From: Polynucleobacter meluiroseus
Lineage (GTDB): Bacteria; Verrucomicrobiota; Verrucomicrobiia; Opitutales; UBA953
Length of the DNA: 8,983 nucleotides
Direction: 5' to 3'
Assembly: GCA_943323725.2 (NCBI GenBank)
Contig: CALPIW020000044.1
Location: 1 to 8,983, forward strand
The first letter of the stretch is position 1, and every line of letters begins with the position of its first letter. Below are positions 1-7,606 of this stretch, in pieces. The translations under genes and the position numbers were made by a program. Below the pieces are notes generated by a model. It did no database searches. It worked only from the letters and a program-made list of their open reading frames with translations, and had not been told where the DNA came from.

Positions 1-701
1 CCGCCGCCCATGATCAGGAGCGAGCCGTTGGCGCTGAACTTCAGCGAACGCGCATAACCTTCGGCGTAAGGCAGGATGCCGGCGAGCTCATGGCTGTCGG
101 TATCGTAGAGCAGGATCTGCTTCTGGCCGGCGACGGCGAGGAGCGAGGTCCACGGACTGGCCGCCATCGCGGTCACCGCGGAGGTGCGGGGCGTCACGAT
201 GACCGGCTCGAGCAGGACGTTCTCCGGACGGGCCACGGGGCCCTCCGGCTTGCCCGCACCGCCGGCGAAGGTAAGATCGACCTTGGGCTTATTGGAGGCC
301 TTGGCCACGCTGCCCTTGGCCTGGAGCAGGCCGCCGGCGATCCACTTGGAAAGGAGCGTCAGGTCCTTGGCGTCGAGGGGCGCGCCTTCCGGCGGCATGA
401 AGGGTTCTTCCTTCTTGGCGCTGCACGTCCAGAGACGGCTGCCGGAAGGATTGCCGGCGTCGACGACCGCGCCGCCGCTGCCGCCGTTCATCAGACCGGC
501 GTAGCTGGTCAGTTCGAGGCCGCCCTTCTTCTTGTCCGGGTTATGGCACGAGAAGCACTTGTTCTCGAGCAGCGGACGGATGTGGTCGTCGTAGGTCAGC
601 TTCTCCGCGTCCTGCGCGGAAGAGGCGGTGGCGACGAGCCCGGCGGCCAGGATGAGGCAGCGGCGGGTGAGCCAACGGAACGACGAAGGGGCGGCGGCCA
701 T
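1..701 (-). CDS. PSCyt1 c-type cytochrome with WD40 propeller (3' end outside window)
   Basis: I translated this gene by hand from the ATG at 701; 233 codons are visible and the frame is still open at the window edge. Residues 1-29 form a Sec-type signal (RR at 13-14, hydrophobic LILAAGLVATA, likely cleavage after ASSA). A PSCyt1 domain follows at about 35-125: haem motif CFSCH at 49-53, then NPDKKKGGLEL, and FMPPEGAPL at 101-109, whose Met102 is the likely distal haem ligand. From about 170 the sequence changes to WD40-like blades (AVTAMAASPWTSLLAVAG, then ILLYDTDS, then a second blade start at about 217-233). Cytochrome-plus-WD40 proteins of this kind are common in Planctomycetota and Verrucomicrobiota and are thought to be surface or periplasmic; their electron partners are unknown. 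The start is 14 nt after the stop of the upstream cytochrome gene, so it is the fourth gene of the operon. No Shine-Dalgarno is present. The domain calls are firm; the total length and blade number cannot be seen. Confidence 0.9.
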   Translation of the reverse strand, partial: MAAAPSSFRWLTRRCLILAAGLVATASSAQDAEKLTYDDHIRPLLENKCFSCHNPDKKKGGLELTSYAGLMNGGSGGAVVDAGNPSGSRLWTCSAKKEEPFMPPEGAPLDAKDLTLLSKWIAGGLLQAKGSVAKASNKPKVDLTFAGGAGKPEGPVARPENVLLEPVIVTPRTSAVTAMAASPWTSLLAVAGQKQILLYDTDSHELAGILPYAEGYARSLKFSANGSLLIMGG

Positions 702-715
702 ACGGACGGCGGAAA

Positions 716-3526
716 TCAGTGGTTGAAGTAGAATTCCTTCGAATTCATCAGCGCCCAGAAGGCGTCCTCGAGGACGATCTGCCGGTTGGCCGGGTCGGCG
801 GCCACGGCGGCGGCGACGGACTTGCGCTCGGCGTCGCCGGGCGCGCGGCCGAAGACGCGCAGGAAGAGTTCGGTGACGATCTCGTCGTCCTTCTTGCCGG
901 CGGCGATCAGCTTCTCGACCACCTGGCCGCGACGGATGCGTTCGTTGACCGCGTCGCCGTTCATGAGGTGGAGCGCCTGCGAGAGGTTCGGGTCGGTCTT
1001 CACCTCGGTCGAGGCGACGGACTCGCGCTTCGAGCGGCCGAAGGTCGTCAGGAAGTAGTTCGAGACGGCGCCGTCGGCGATCTGCACGGCGCGGGCGCCG
1101 AGCGGCAGGCCTTGGAACTTGTTCGGGGTCTCGGTGATCTGCGAGATGGCGTCGAGGAGCACCTCGGCGCGGACGCGGCGGACCTGCGCGCGGGCGAAGT
1201 TCAGCTTGTCGTCGGCGTTGGACGCGTTGGTCTTCGAGCTACGCTGGTAGGCGGCCGAGGCGGTGATGTCGCGCACCAGGCGGCGGACGTCGTAGTCATA
1301 CTCCGTGAGACGCGCGGCGAGCTCGTCGAGCAGCTCGGGGTTGGAGGGCGGGTTGGAGACGCGGACGTCGTCGACCGGGTCCACGACGCCGACGCCGAGG
1401 AAGTGCGCCCAGACGAGGTTGGCGATATTGCGCGCGAAGTAGGGATTACGCGGAGAGGCCATCCATTCGGCCATCACGCGGCGGCGGTCGTCGCCGGGCT
1501 TGAGGTCCGGCTCCTCGCCGCCGAGGAACTTGGGCTTCACGTTCTTCTTGGTCAGGAAGTGCTGCGATTCGCCGCCCTTGCTGTTGAAGACGATGACTTC
1601 CTGAGGGTCGTCGGTGTTCTTGCGGCCGATCTGGGCGAAGAAGGCGTTGAAGCCGTAGTAGTCGTTCATCGTCCAGCGGTCGAACGGGTGGTTATGGCAC
1701 TGGGCGCACTGGATGCGCATGCCCATGAACACCTGGGCGACGTTCTCGGACAGCTTGAGGCGGTCGAGTTCGCTCTGGTAGTAGTTCACCGCCGGGACGG
1801 AGACCGTGCCGCCGTTGGCGGACAGGAGGTCGACGACGATCCGGTTGATCGGGCGGTTCTTGCCGATCTCGTCGGCGAGCCAGTTGTAGTAGAGCAGCGC
1901 GTTCTTGTAGAAGGGCGGCGCGTTGTTGCCGGCGTTGATGCCGGAGCGGATCTGGAGGAGCTCGGCCCACTTCATCACCCAGAGTTCGGTGAACTCCTTG
2001 CGCTGGAGGAGGGCCTCGACGAGCTGCTTACGCTTGTCAGGGCGCTGGTCCGCGAGGAACTCGGTCAGCTCGGCCGGCTTCGGATAGAGGCCGACCACGT
2101 CGATGTAGACGCGGCGGATGAATTCCTCGTCGGTGCAGGTCTCGGACGGGACGATGCGCAGGCGGTGCAGGCGCTCGTTGACGGCCTTGTCGATGTAGTT
2201 GACCTCGGCGACCTTAGGGCGCTCGTAGACGAGGCCCTTGGGGATGACGATGGCCTGGGCGGTGACGCTGAAGACGTCGAAGCGGGCGAGCATGAAGGCC
2301 GCGCCGCGGTCGCCGGAGCGGACCAGGCCTTCCTTGTCGATCTTGGCCACGGGATCGTTGTTCGACATGAACAGCGCGAGCTTGGTCACGTCGCGGTCGG
2401 TGCCGTCGGAATAGGTCGCGCGGACGGTGATCTGCTGGGTGGCGTCCTTGCCTTCGAGCACGAGCTGCTTGGGGAAGACCTCGATGCCGGTGACCTTCGC
2501 GATGCCGGGCGCGTCGTCCTTGGCGCCGTTGGCGATCCATTCGAGGATGGTCTGGTTGTATTGCGAATCCGCGTCGTAGAGCTTGTTGCCGGAGTGCGGG
2601 ACGGCGCCGATCGCCTTCTCGACGAGCGTGCTCTCCTCGGGGATGGCGAGGTTGATGCGGCGGCCGATGAGCTCGCGCGTCAGGCGGACGTAGTCGCCGT
2701 CCGGATCCATGCCGAAGAGGGAGAGACGGAAGCCGTCCTTGCCGCGGGCGGCGCCGTGGCAGCCGCCGCTGTTGCAGTTGGAGCGGAGGAAGACCGGCAT
2801 GACGTCCTGACGGAACGAGACGGCGCGGTCCTTGTGACCTTCCTTGACGGCGACGGGGATGCGGGCGGTGCGGCCGCCGAGCGAGGCGACGACCTCGGTG
2901 GCGCCGGTGTCGGCGACGGCGTGGACGGAATAGCCGTCGAAGGCGGCGACCTTGGCGTCGGCGACCTTCAGGTCGGCGAAGGCGGTCACGTCACGGGTGG
3001 TGGCGTCCTTGAAGGTGGCGAAGACGACGATGCGGTGGAAGTCGCGCTTGGTCTCGAGGGCGACGGACTCCGGGAAGATCTCCAGCTTCTCGAGGGTGGT
3101 GAGCTTCTGCGCGAGCTCGGCCTTGGCGTCTTCCTTGGCCTTGTCTTTGGCGGCGAGCACGACGCCCGTGGGCCAGGCGGCGCCTTCGGCGACCCAGCGA
3201 CGGATGACGTCGATCTCGGCGGCCGGCAGGGGCCCGCCCTTCGGAGGCATGATATCGTCATGGTCCTTCGGCAGGACGAGACGCTTCACGAGTTCGCTCT
3301 TTTCCGCGTCGACGCCGATGAGCGCGGCGCCGCTTTCGCCGCCCTTGAGGAAACCCTCGCGGCTGGTCATGAGCAGTTTGCCCTTGGTCTTGTCCGGATT
3401 GTGACACTCGAGGCACTTGCCCTCGAAGATCGCGCGGACCTCGTCGAAGGCGACGGGCGCGGCGGTGGCCGCGGAGGTCAGGCCGGCGGCGAGGAAGGCG
3501 AGGAGCGGGAGACGACGGAAAGACAT
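716..3526 (-). CDS. DUF1549/DUF1553 multi-domain c-type cytochrome, three haem motifs
   Basis: This 936-residue exported protein starts with a Sec signal (MSFRRLPLLAFLAAGLTSAATA, 1-22). Domains in order: a PSCyt1 domain at about 26-118 (CLECH 38-42, MPP 93-95); an Ig-like (BIG-type) domain at about 143-228 with TTRDVTAFA; a second cytochrome-like module at about 238-339 with the spaced motif C251-NSGG-C256-H257; a second Ig-like domain at about 344-428 with TDRDVTKLA; DUF1549 at about 444-640, including INxxxNERLHRL-like sequence near 445-456 and the third haem motif CAQCHNHPFDRW at 607-618; and DUF1553 at about 690-935 (ARNIANLVWAHFLGVGVVDP, RVSNPPSNPELLDELA). This full architecture is typical of the family, whose biochemical role is unknown; envelope electron transfer or polymer attack is the usual inference. 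It lies 11 nt after the PPC gene and 14 nt before the WD40 cytochrome. No Shine-Dalgarno precedes the start, which is chosen because the signal peptide begins there. Confidence 0.95.
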   Translation of the reverse strand: MSFRRLPLLAFLAAGLTSAATAAPVAFDEVRAIFEGKCLECHNPDKTKGKLLMTSREGFLKGGESGAALIGVDAEKSELVKRLVLPKDHDDIMPPKGGPLPAAEIDVIRRWVAEGAAWPTGVVLAAKDKAKEDAKAELAQKLTTLEKLEIFPESVALETKRDFHRIVVFATFKDATTRDVTAFADLKVADAKVAAFDGYSVHAVADTGATEVVASLGGRTARIPVAVKEGHKDRAVSFRQDVMPVFLRSNCNSGGCHGAARGKDGFRLSLFGMDPDGDYVRLTRELIGRRINLAIPEESTLVEKAIGAVPHSGNKLYDADSQYNQTILEWIANGAKDDAPGIAKVTGIEVFPKQLVLEGKDATQQITVRATYSDGTDRDVTKLALFMSNNDPVAKIDKEGLVRSGDRGAAFMLARFDVFSVTAQAIVIPKGLVYERPKVAEVNYIDKAVNERLHRLRIVPSETCTDEEFIRRVYIDVVGLYPKPAELTEFLADQRPDKRKQLVEALLQRKEFTELWVMKWAELLQIRSGINAGNNAPPFYKNALLYYNWLADEIGKNRPINRIVVDLLSANGGTVSVPAVNYYQSELDRLKLSENVAQVFMGMRIQCAQCHNHPFDRWTMNDYYGFNAFFAQIGRKNTDDPQEVIVFNSKGGESQHFLTKKNVKPKFLGGEEPDLKPGDDRRRVMAEWMASPRNPYFARNIANLVWAHFLGVGVVDPVDDVRVSNPPSNPELLDELAARLTEYDYDVRRLVRDITASAAYQRSSKTNASNADDKLNFARAQVRRVRAEVLLDAISQITETPNKFQGLPLGARAVQIADGAVSNYFLTTFGRSKRESVASTEVKTDPNLSQALHLMNGDAVNERIRRGQVVEKLIAAGKKDDEIVTELFLRVFGRAPGDAERKSVAAAVAADPANRQIVLEDAFWALMNSKEFYFNH

Positions 3527-3537
3527 GAGCGGAAGAA

Positions 3538-5982
3538 TCAGTTCTTAGGGGCTTCGTTCTTGAGGCGGAGCTGTTCGAGACGGGAAAGCACGACCGGGGC
3601 GGGCGCGGCGGCGGGAGCGGCGGCCGGCTTGCCGGCGGCGGGCGCGGCGGCCTTGGCGACCGGGGCGGGCGCGGCCTTGCGCGGCGCATCGAGGCGCAGG
3701 ATCGAACCGAGGGCGATGCGGTGCGTGGCGAGGCCTTGGCCGGTCGGGATGTCGACCTGGACGAACATGTTCGCCACCTTGCCGACGCGGGACTTGCCGT
3801 CGGTCTCGACGGTGAAGCGGAGTTCCTTCGTGTCCTTGGTGACCTTGATCGGCGCGATGCGGATCGTGTCAGGCGCGCCGACGAGCTGGGCGACGGCTTC
3901 GCCTTCGAACGGACGCTGGACCTCGAAGTTGGTGGCCATCACGCCAGGCGTGCCGATCTCCATCGCCGTGAGCGGGATGGGGTTGGCGGCGACGTAGGGC
4001 GCTTCGGTCGTCAGCACGGCGAACGGCGAGGCGTTGTACACGCGGCCCTTGCCGGCGTCGGCTTCGCCTTGGACGACGAACTTCCAGGGCTTGGTATCCA
4101 CGTTGGCGTTGGCACTGAGCGGGAACTCGCACTCGGTGGCGTCGGCGGCGATGGTCTTCTCGCCGAGCGAGGAGACGCCCGGAGGCGTCCAGCTCATGAA
4201 GACGCGGATGGGGCCCTTGAAGCCTTCCTTGCGTTTGGCGACGACCTTCAGGTTGAAGATGCCATTGCGCACGAGCGGGGTCTTCGGCGTCTCGATCTCG
4301 AGCGAGTAAGGGGCTTCGTCGACCACGGCGACGGGGAGCTGGTCCTCGATGCCCTGGTAGTAGATGACGTTGCCGATGCGGACGATGTCGTAGGTGCGGC
4401 GCATCCGGCCGACGACCGTGTTGGCCGGATCCTTCGGCAGGAGCAACGGGGTGACGATGGTGCCGCCGTGGGGCGCGTCGGCCGCGGCTTCAAGCACGAG
4501 CGGCACGCCGGGCAGGCTGCCGGGAGCCTCGTCTTCGAGCAGTTTCACGCCGGCGGGCAATCCCTTGAGCTCGAAGCGGTAGTCGCCGCCCACGCCGTTG
4601 CGGGTGAAGTTCTCCAGCAGCACCATGCGGCCGCCTCTGGGGATGGCCATGAACTGACGGTAGCTCGTGTCGTTGACGGTGTAGTCCGGCGAAGCGAAGG
4701 TGAGGCTCGGCTGCGAGGCCACCATCTCGATGCGGTAGACGAAGTTGGCGCCGCCACGTTCGAGGTGATCGGCGACGCGCACGGAGTAGACGCCGTCGAC
4801 CGAAGCGGTGAACTTGAAGCGGGAGTCGAGGCGACGCATGCCGCCGCCGTCATCGTTGCCGATGATGGACGCGCCCTTGGGCGTGTAGACGTTGACGACC
4901 GGATCGAGGGGCGAACCCAGGATCTGGGCGAGCGCGCGGCATTCGAAGACCTGTCCCTTCTTGAGCGGCACGCGGAAGCAGTCGACGTCGCCGGGTTTCT
5001 CGATGATGCCGTTGAGCGCGTAGGCCGATGCTTCGACGGCGAGGGTGCCCTGCTCGAGCGACTCGTTCGGTTCGGCTTCGAGGGTGTTGTCGACGGTCGA
5101 GAGGCGGAAGAGGTTGCCGGAGGGCGCGGGCGGCTGCGACTTCGGGTAGAGCACGAACTCGGCGTCATCCTCGGCGGGGAGCGTCACTTCTTCGGCGAAG
5201 GAGTCGCGGGGCTCGAGGAAGCGCACGGTGACCTTCGAGCCGAGCTTGCCGCCGGCAGGGTAGATCGCGTCCGGACGGCGGAAGTCGCCCACGTGCAGGC
5301 GGTAGAAGGAATTGCCCGAGCCGCGGTAGGAGGACTCGCGGACCATCACGTAGTAGTCGCCGTCGTATTCGGCGGTGAAGGAGCAGTAGCCGTCCTGGCG
5401 GTGCAGGATCGTGTCGTCGGAGGCGGCCTTCTCGAAGCGGTCCTTGTCGAGGATGGCGACATAGGGATCCATCGCTCCCTGCGGGATGGTGGCGAGGCGC
5501 AGGCCGTCGACCTGGACGCCGATGCGCTGGCCCTTCTTGACCGTCAGCTTGTAGTAGTCGACGTCTTCGGAGAGCACCACGCCTTCGACGGTCTGGTTGA
5601 GCGCGATGGCCTGGGCGCCGGCGAACTCGCTGTTGGGCTCCGTCTCTTCGACGTTCGGGAAGGGGCTCGCGAAGAACTGGCGCATGTGCGAGACGCCGGA
5701 CTTCGTCCGGACGCGCATGACGTGGTTGCCCGCGCGGACGGACTTGTCGATGGACAGGGTGAGCTCGACCTTGTTCGTGGCGCGGCTCTCGACGCTCTTC
5801 ACCTTGAAGCCGGGCGTATAGAACATCAGGTCCTCGAAATCGTCGAGGCGGGCGCCGGTGATGGTCAGCCGCACGTCGGCGCCGATCTGGCCGCCGTGCG
5901 GCTTGAGCGACGTCATGTCGGGATAGGCCGCCCACGCGGCGAGCGGGGCGAACAGGAGCGCGGCAAGGAGGCGGAACTTCAT
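3538..5982 (-). CDS. Secreted protein with two pre-peptidase C-terminal (PPC) domains
   Basis: The 814-residue product begins with a clear Sec signal (MKFRLLAALLFAPLAAWA, cleavage near residue 19). Residues 20-108 are an Ig/TIG-like beta domain of the kind that opens many verrucomicrobial and planctomycete PPC proteins (PHGGQIGADVRLTITGARL). Two PPC domains follow, each opened by an acidic EPN motif: about 112-232 (EETEPNSEFAGAQ, DVDYYKLTVKKGQRI, later YDGDYYVMVRES) and about 300-421 (EAEPNESLEQGT, DVDCFRVPLKKGQVF, later VDGVYSVRVADH). Residues 422-766 are further beta-rich sequence without a motif I can name. Residues 767-798 are an Ala/Pro/Lys-rich linker, followed by a short charged tail (SRLEQLRLKNEAPKN). 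No catalytic residues are evident, so a structural, binding or partner role is more likely than an enzyme. In this phylum such genes commonly sit beside DUF1549 and DUF1501 genes, as here (71 nt after DUF1501, 11 nt before the cytochrome). Confidence 0.93.
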   Translation of the reverse strand: MKFRLLAALLFAPLAAWAAYPDMTSLKPHGGQIGADVRLTITGARLDDFEDLMFYTPGFKVKSVESRATNKVELTLSIDKSVRAGNHVMRVRTKSGVSHMRQFFASPFPNVEETEPNSEFAGAQAIALNQTVEGVVLSEDVDYYKLTVKKGQRIGVQVDGLRLATIPQGAMDPYVAILDKDRFEKAASDDTILHRQDGYCSFTAEYDGDYYVMVRESSYRGSGNSFYRLHVGDFRRPDAIYPAGGKLGSKVTVRFLEPRDSFAEEVTLPAEDDAEFVLYPKSQPPAPSGNLFRLSTVDNTLEAEPNESLEQGTLAVEASAYALNGIIEKPGDVDCFRVPLKKGQVFECRALAQILGSPLDPVVNVYTPKGASIIGNDDGGGMRRLDSRFKFTASVDGVYSVRVADHLERGGANFVYRIEMVASQPSLTFASPDYTVNDTSYRQFMAIPRGGRMVLLENFTRNGVGGDYRFELKGLPAGVKLLEDEAPGSLPGVPLVLEAAADAPHGGTIVTPLLLPKDPANTVVGRMRRTYDIVRIGNVIYYQGIEDQLPVAVVDEAPYSLEIETPKTPLVRNGIFNLKVVAKRKEGFKGPIRVFMSWTPPGVSSLGEKTIAADATECEFPLSANANVDTKPWKFVVQGEADAGKGRVYNASPFAVLTTEAPYVAANPIPLTAMEIGTPGVMATNFEVQRPFEGEAVAQLVGAPDTIRIAPIKVTKDTKELRFTVETDGKSRVGKVANMFVQVDIPTGQGLATHRIALGSILRLDAPRKAAPAPVAKAAAPAAGKPAAAPAAAPAPVVLSRLEQLRLKNEAPKN

Positions 5983-5993
5983 GAAAGCGATAA

Positions 5994-6030
5994 GGCGGGG
6001 CGCAGCCCGCCCGCGGCGCCGGACCGGCGC
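5994..6030 (-). other. Two tandem GC hairpins between the DUF1501 and PPC genes
   Basis: The 71-nt gap 5983-6053 contains two perfect GC stems. One is 5994-5999 (ggcggg) with 6006-6011 (cccgcc), a 6-bp stem with a 6-nt loop. The other is 6016-6030 (gcgccg gac cggcgc), a 6-bp stem with a 3-nt loop. Neither is followed by a U-tract in the direction of transcription, so they are not intrinsic terminators. In the operon mRNA they lie directly before the PPC start codon and could stabilise or process the transcript, or set different expression for the first gene and the rest. The stems are seen; the function is inferred. At this GC content short stems also arise by chance. Confidence 0.4.
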
Positions 6031-6053
6031 GCGGATGGGAACCGAGCGCGAGG

Positions 6054-7385
6054 TCAGGCCAGCCAGTCGGTCATCACGCGACCGCCGTTGACGATGTCGA
6101 TCGGACGGCCGCCTTCGGACATGATACGCTTCTCGGCGTTGATGCCGAGGACGCGGTACATGGTCTTGGCGAGGTCTTCCGGGCCGACCGCGTCGCGGTC
6201 GGGTTCGCCGCCGAGGGCGTCGGAGGCGCCGTGGATGTAGCCTTCCTTCACGCCGCCGCCGGCCATGGCGACGGAGAAGACGCGCGGCCAGTGGTCACGG
6301 CCGTTGGTGCCGTTGATCTTCGGGGTGCGGCCGAACTCGGAACTGACGAGGACGAGCGTGCGCTTGAGCATGCCGCGGTCCTGCAGGTCGGTGATGAGAC
6401 GGGCGAAAGCCTGGTCGAAACTCGGGGCCTGGCCGTCGAAGGAGCCCTTGATGTTCGAGTGGTGGTCCCAACCGCCGTAGGTGACGGAGACCATGCGGAC
6501 GCCGGCCTCGACGAGGCGGCGGGCGAGGAGGAAACGCTGGCCGGCGGTGTTGCGTCCGTATTCGTCGCGCAGCTTGTCGGATTCCTTGGAGAGGTCGAAG
6601 GCCTCGCGGGCCTTGGCGCTGCTGACGAGGCCGTAGGCGGCCTGCTGGAAGCTGTCCATGGCGCCGATGGCGTCGGACTTCTCGGTGGCGCGGAAATGCT
6701 CGTCGACGGCGGCCAGCATATTGCGACGGCGGTCGAAGCGCTGCGTGGTGACGTCCTTCGGGGCGAGGAGGTCGCGGACGGCGAAGCCCTTGTCGGCCGG
6801 ATCGCTGCCGAGCGCGAACGGACCGAAGGCGCTGCTCATGTAGCCGGTGCCCTGCTCCGGGATGCTCTGGCTCGGGACGACGACGTAAGGCGGCAGGTTG
6901 TTACGCGAGCCTTGCTCGTGCGAGATCACGGAGCCGTAGCTCGGGAACTTGATCGCGGGGCTCGGCCGGTAGCCGGTGAACATGTTGTGCGTGCCGCGCT
7001 CGTGGGCGGCTTCACCGTGCGTCATCGAACGGACGACGGTGAGCTTGTTCATGATCTTCGCGATGTTGACGAACTTCTCGCCGACGTATTCGCCGGGGAT
7101 CGAGGTCTTGATCGGCGTGTACGGTCCGCGGTAGTCGGGCGAAGCGAACGGCTTCGGATCCCAGGACTCGTGCTGCGCCATGCCGCCGGGCAGGTAGATG
7201 TGGATGACGGAGTCCGCCATCGCGTTGAAAGACTCGACGCCGGGGATCTCCGCGCCCTTGAGGCGGAGCATGTTCGGCAGGCTCAGGCCGAGCGTGCCGA
7301 TCATGCCGATGTGCATGAAGTCGCGGCGACTCAGGGCGGAGAGAACGTCGGGGTGATTTCCTTCGCAGTTGCGGTGGAGTTTCAT
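6054..7385 (-). CDS. Tat-exported DUF1501 (sulfatase/alkaline-phosphatase-like) protein
   Basis: The 443-residue protein is a full-length DUF1501 member. Its N-terminus holds a conserved-looking Cys7 and a twin-arginine signal, SRRDFMHIG at 19-27, followed by the hydrophobic MIGTLGLSLPNML. Tat export implies that it folds, probably with a metal cofactor, before leaving the cytoplasm. Family motifs are all present: LPGGMAQHESWDPKP (65-79), THGEAAHERGTHNMFTGY (122-139), GGWDHHSN (304-311), SSEFGRTPKING (348-359) and GRDHWP (362-367). The His and Asp residues in these motifs are the likely metal ligands of an alkaline-phosphatase-superfamily fold. The substrate is unknown; sulfatase- or phosphatase-like hydrolysis of an envelope or polysaccharide substrate is inference from the fold. 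It is the first gene of the four-gene minus-strand operon and lies downstream of an AT-rich presumed promoter region. No Shine-Dalgarno is present; the start is set by the conserved N-terminal Cys and Tat segment. Confidence 0.95.
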   Translation of the reverse strand: MKLHRNCEGNHPDVLSALSRRDFMHIGMIGTLGLSLPNMLRLKGAEIPGVESFNAMADSVIHIYLPGGMAQHESWDPKPFASPDYRGPYTPIKTSIPGEYVGEKFVNIAKIMNKLTVVRSMTHGEAAHERGTHNMFTGYRPSPAIKFPSYGSVISHEQGSRNNLPPYVVVPSQSIPEQGTGYMSSAFGPFALGSDPADKGFAVRDLLAPKDVTTQRFDRRRNMLAAVDEHFRATEKSDAIGAMDSFQQAAYGLVSSAKAREAFDLSKESDKLRDEYGRNTAGQRFLLARRLVEAGVRMVSVTYGGWDHHSNIKGSFDGQAPSFDQAFARLITDLQDRGMLKRTLVLVSSEFGRTPKINGTNGRDHWPRVFSVAMAGGGVKEGYIHGASDALGGEPDRDAVGPEDLAKTMYRVLGINAEKRIMSEGGRPIDIVNGGRVMTDWLA

Positions 7386-7557
7386 GGTCTGTCGGGGGTT
7401 GCCTTTGAGACAGTTCGATGGCCGTCAGGTTGCGAATAAATATGCGTTTTCTCCTTAAGAGTCACCAGCCCCACGTAAGGAGCGATATCCTCCGTTAAAT
7501 CTCTAAATATGACTGAAATCGTTTGATTGAATCGCCAAGCCGACCTACTCACCAAGC
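7386..7557 (-). promoter_or_regulatory. AT-rich presumed promoter and leader of the four-gene operon
   Basis: This stretch separates the DUF1080 terminator from the DUF1501 start codon and is clearly richer in A and T than its flanks, especially 7431-7540. It has no credible coding frame, so the operon promoter should be here. I see AT-rich -10-like hexamers on the minus strand (for example CATATT at about 7438-7443) but no convincing -35 partner, so I do not assign a transcription start. It holds two overlapping inverted repeats: 7451-7457 with 7476-7482 (ctcctta/taaggag), and 7476-7482 with 7490-7497 (taaggag/ctccgtta, one bulged base). Both use 7476-7482, so only one can form at a time in the leader RNA. 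Confidence 0.45.
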
Positions 7558-7584
7558 AAAAGGGCGGGATTGCTCCCGCCCTTT
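7558..7584 (-). terminator. Intrinsic terminator of the DUF1080 gene
   Basis: On the minus strand an 11-bp perfect stem (AAAGGGCGGGA / TCCCGCCCTTT; 7574-7584 with 7559-7569) closes on a GCAA loop, a stable GNRA-type tetraloop, and runs into TTTTGCTT. It begins 22 nt after the DUF1080 stop codon. The GC-rich stem and short U-run are what an intrinsic terminator needs, although the U-run is interrupted. It separates the DUF1080 gene from the operon downstream. On the plus strand the same stem has only three Ts, so bidirectional action is unlikely. Confidence 0.8.
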
Positions 7585-7606
7585 CGGACCGAAATGACGC
7601 TTCGGC

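Noticed and set aside
655..659. Cys15 of the WD40 cytochrome as a lipoprotein lipobox cysteine
   Set aside because: It comes before, not after, the hydrophobic segment of the signal peptide, so a lipobox is not formed.
90..731. Plus-strand open frame opposite the WD40 cytochrome gene
   Set aside because: The minus strand encodes a signal peptide, CXXCH and WD40 blades over the same bases, so this is a shadow.
719..7439. Very long plus-strand open frames opposite the operon (719-3997, 3721-6240, 6231-7439), up to 1092 codons
   Set aside because: They lie antisense to genes with clear domains, their translations are rich in Gly, Val, Asp, Glu, Ala and Arg with no motif, and one crosses a gene boundary. 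High GC at the third codon position removes stops from the opposite strand, which explains them.
7559..7584. Terminator hairpin acting in both directions
   Set aside because: The plus strand has no gene ending there and only a three-T run after the stem.
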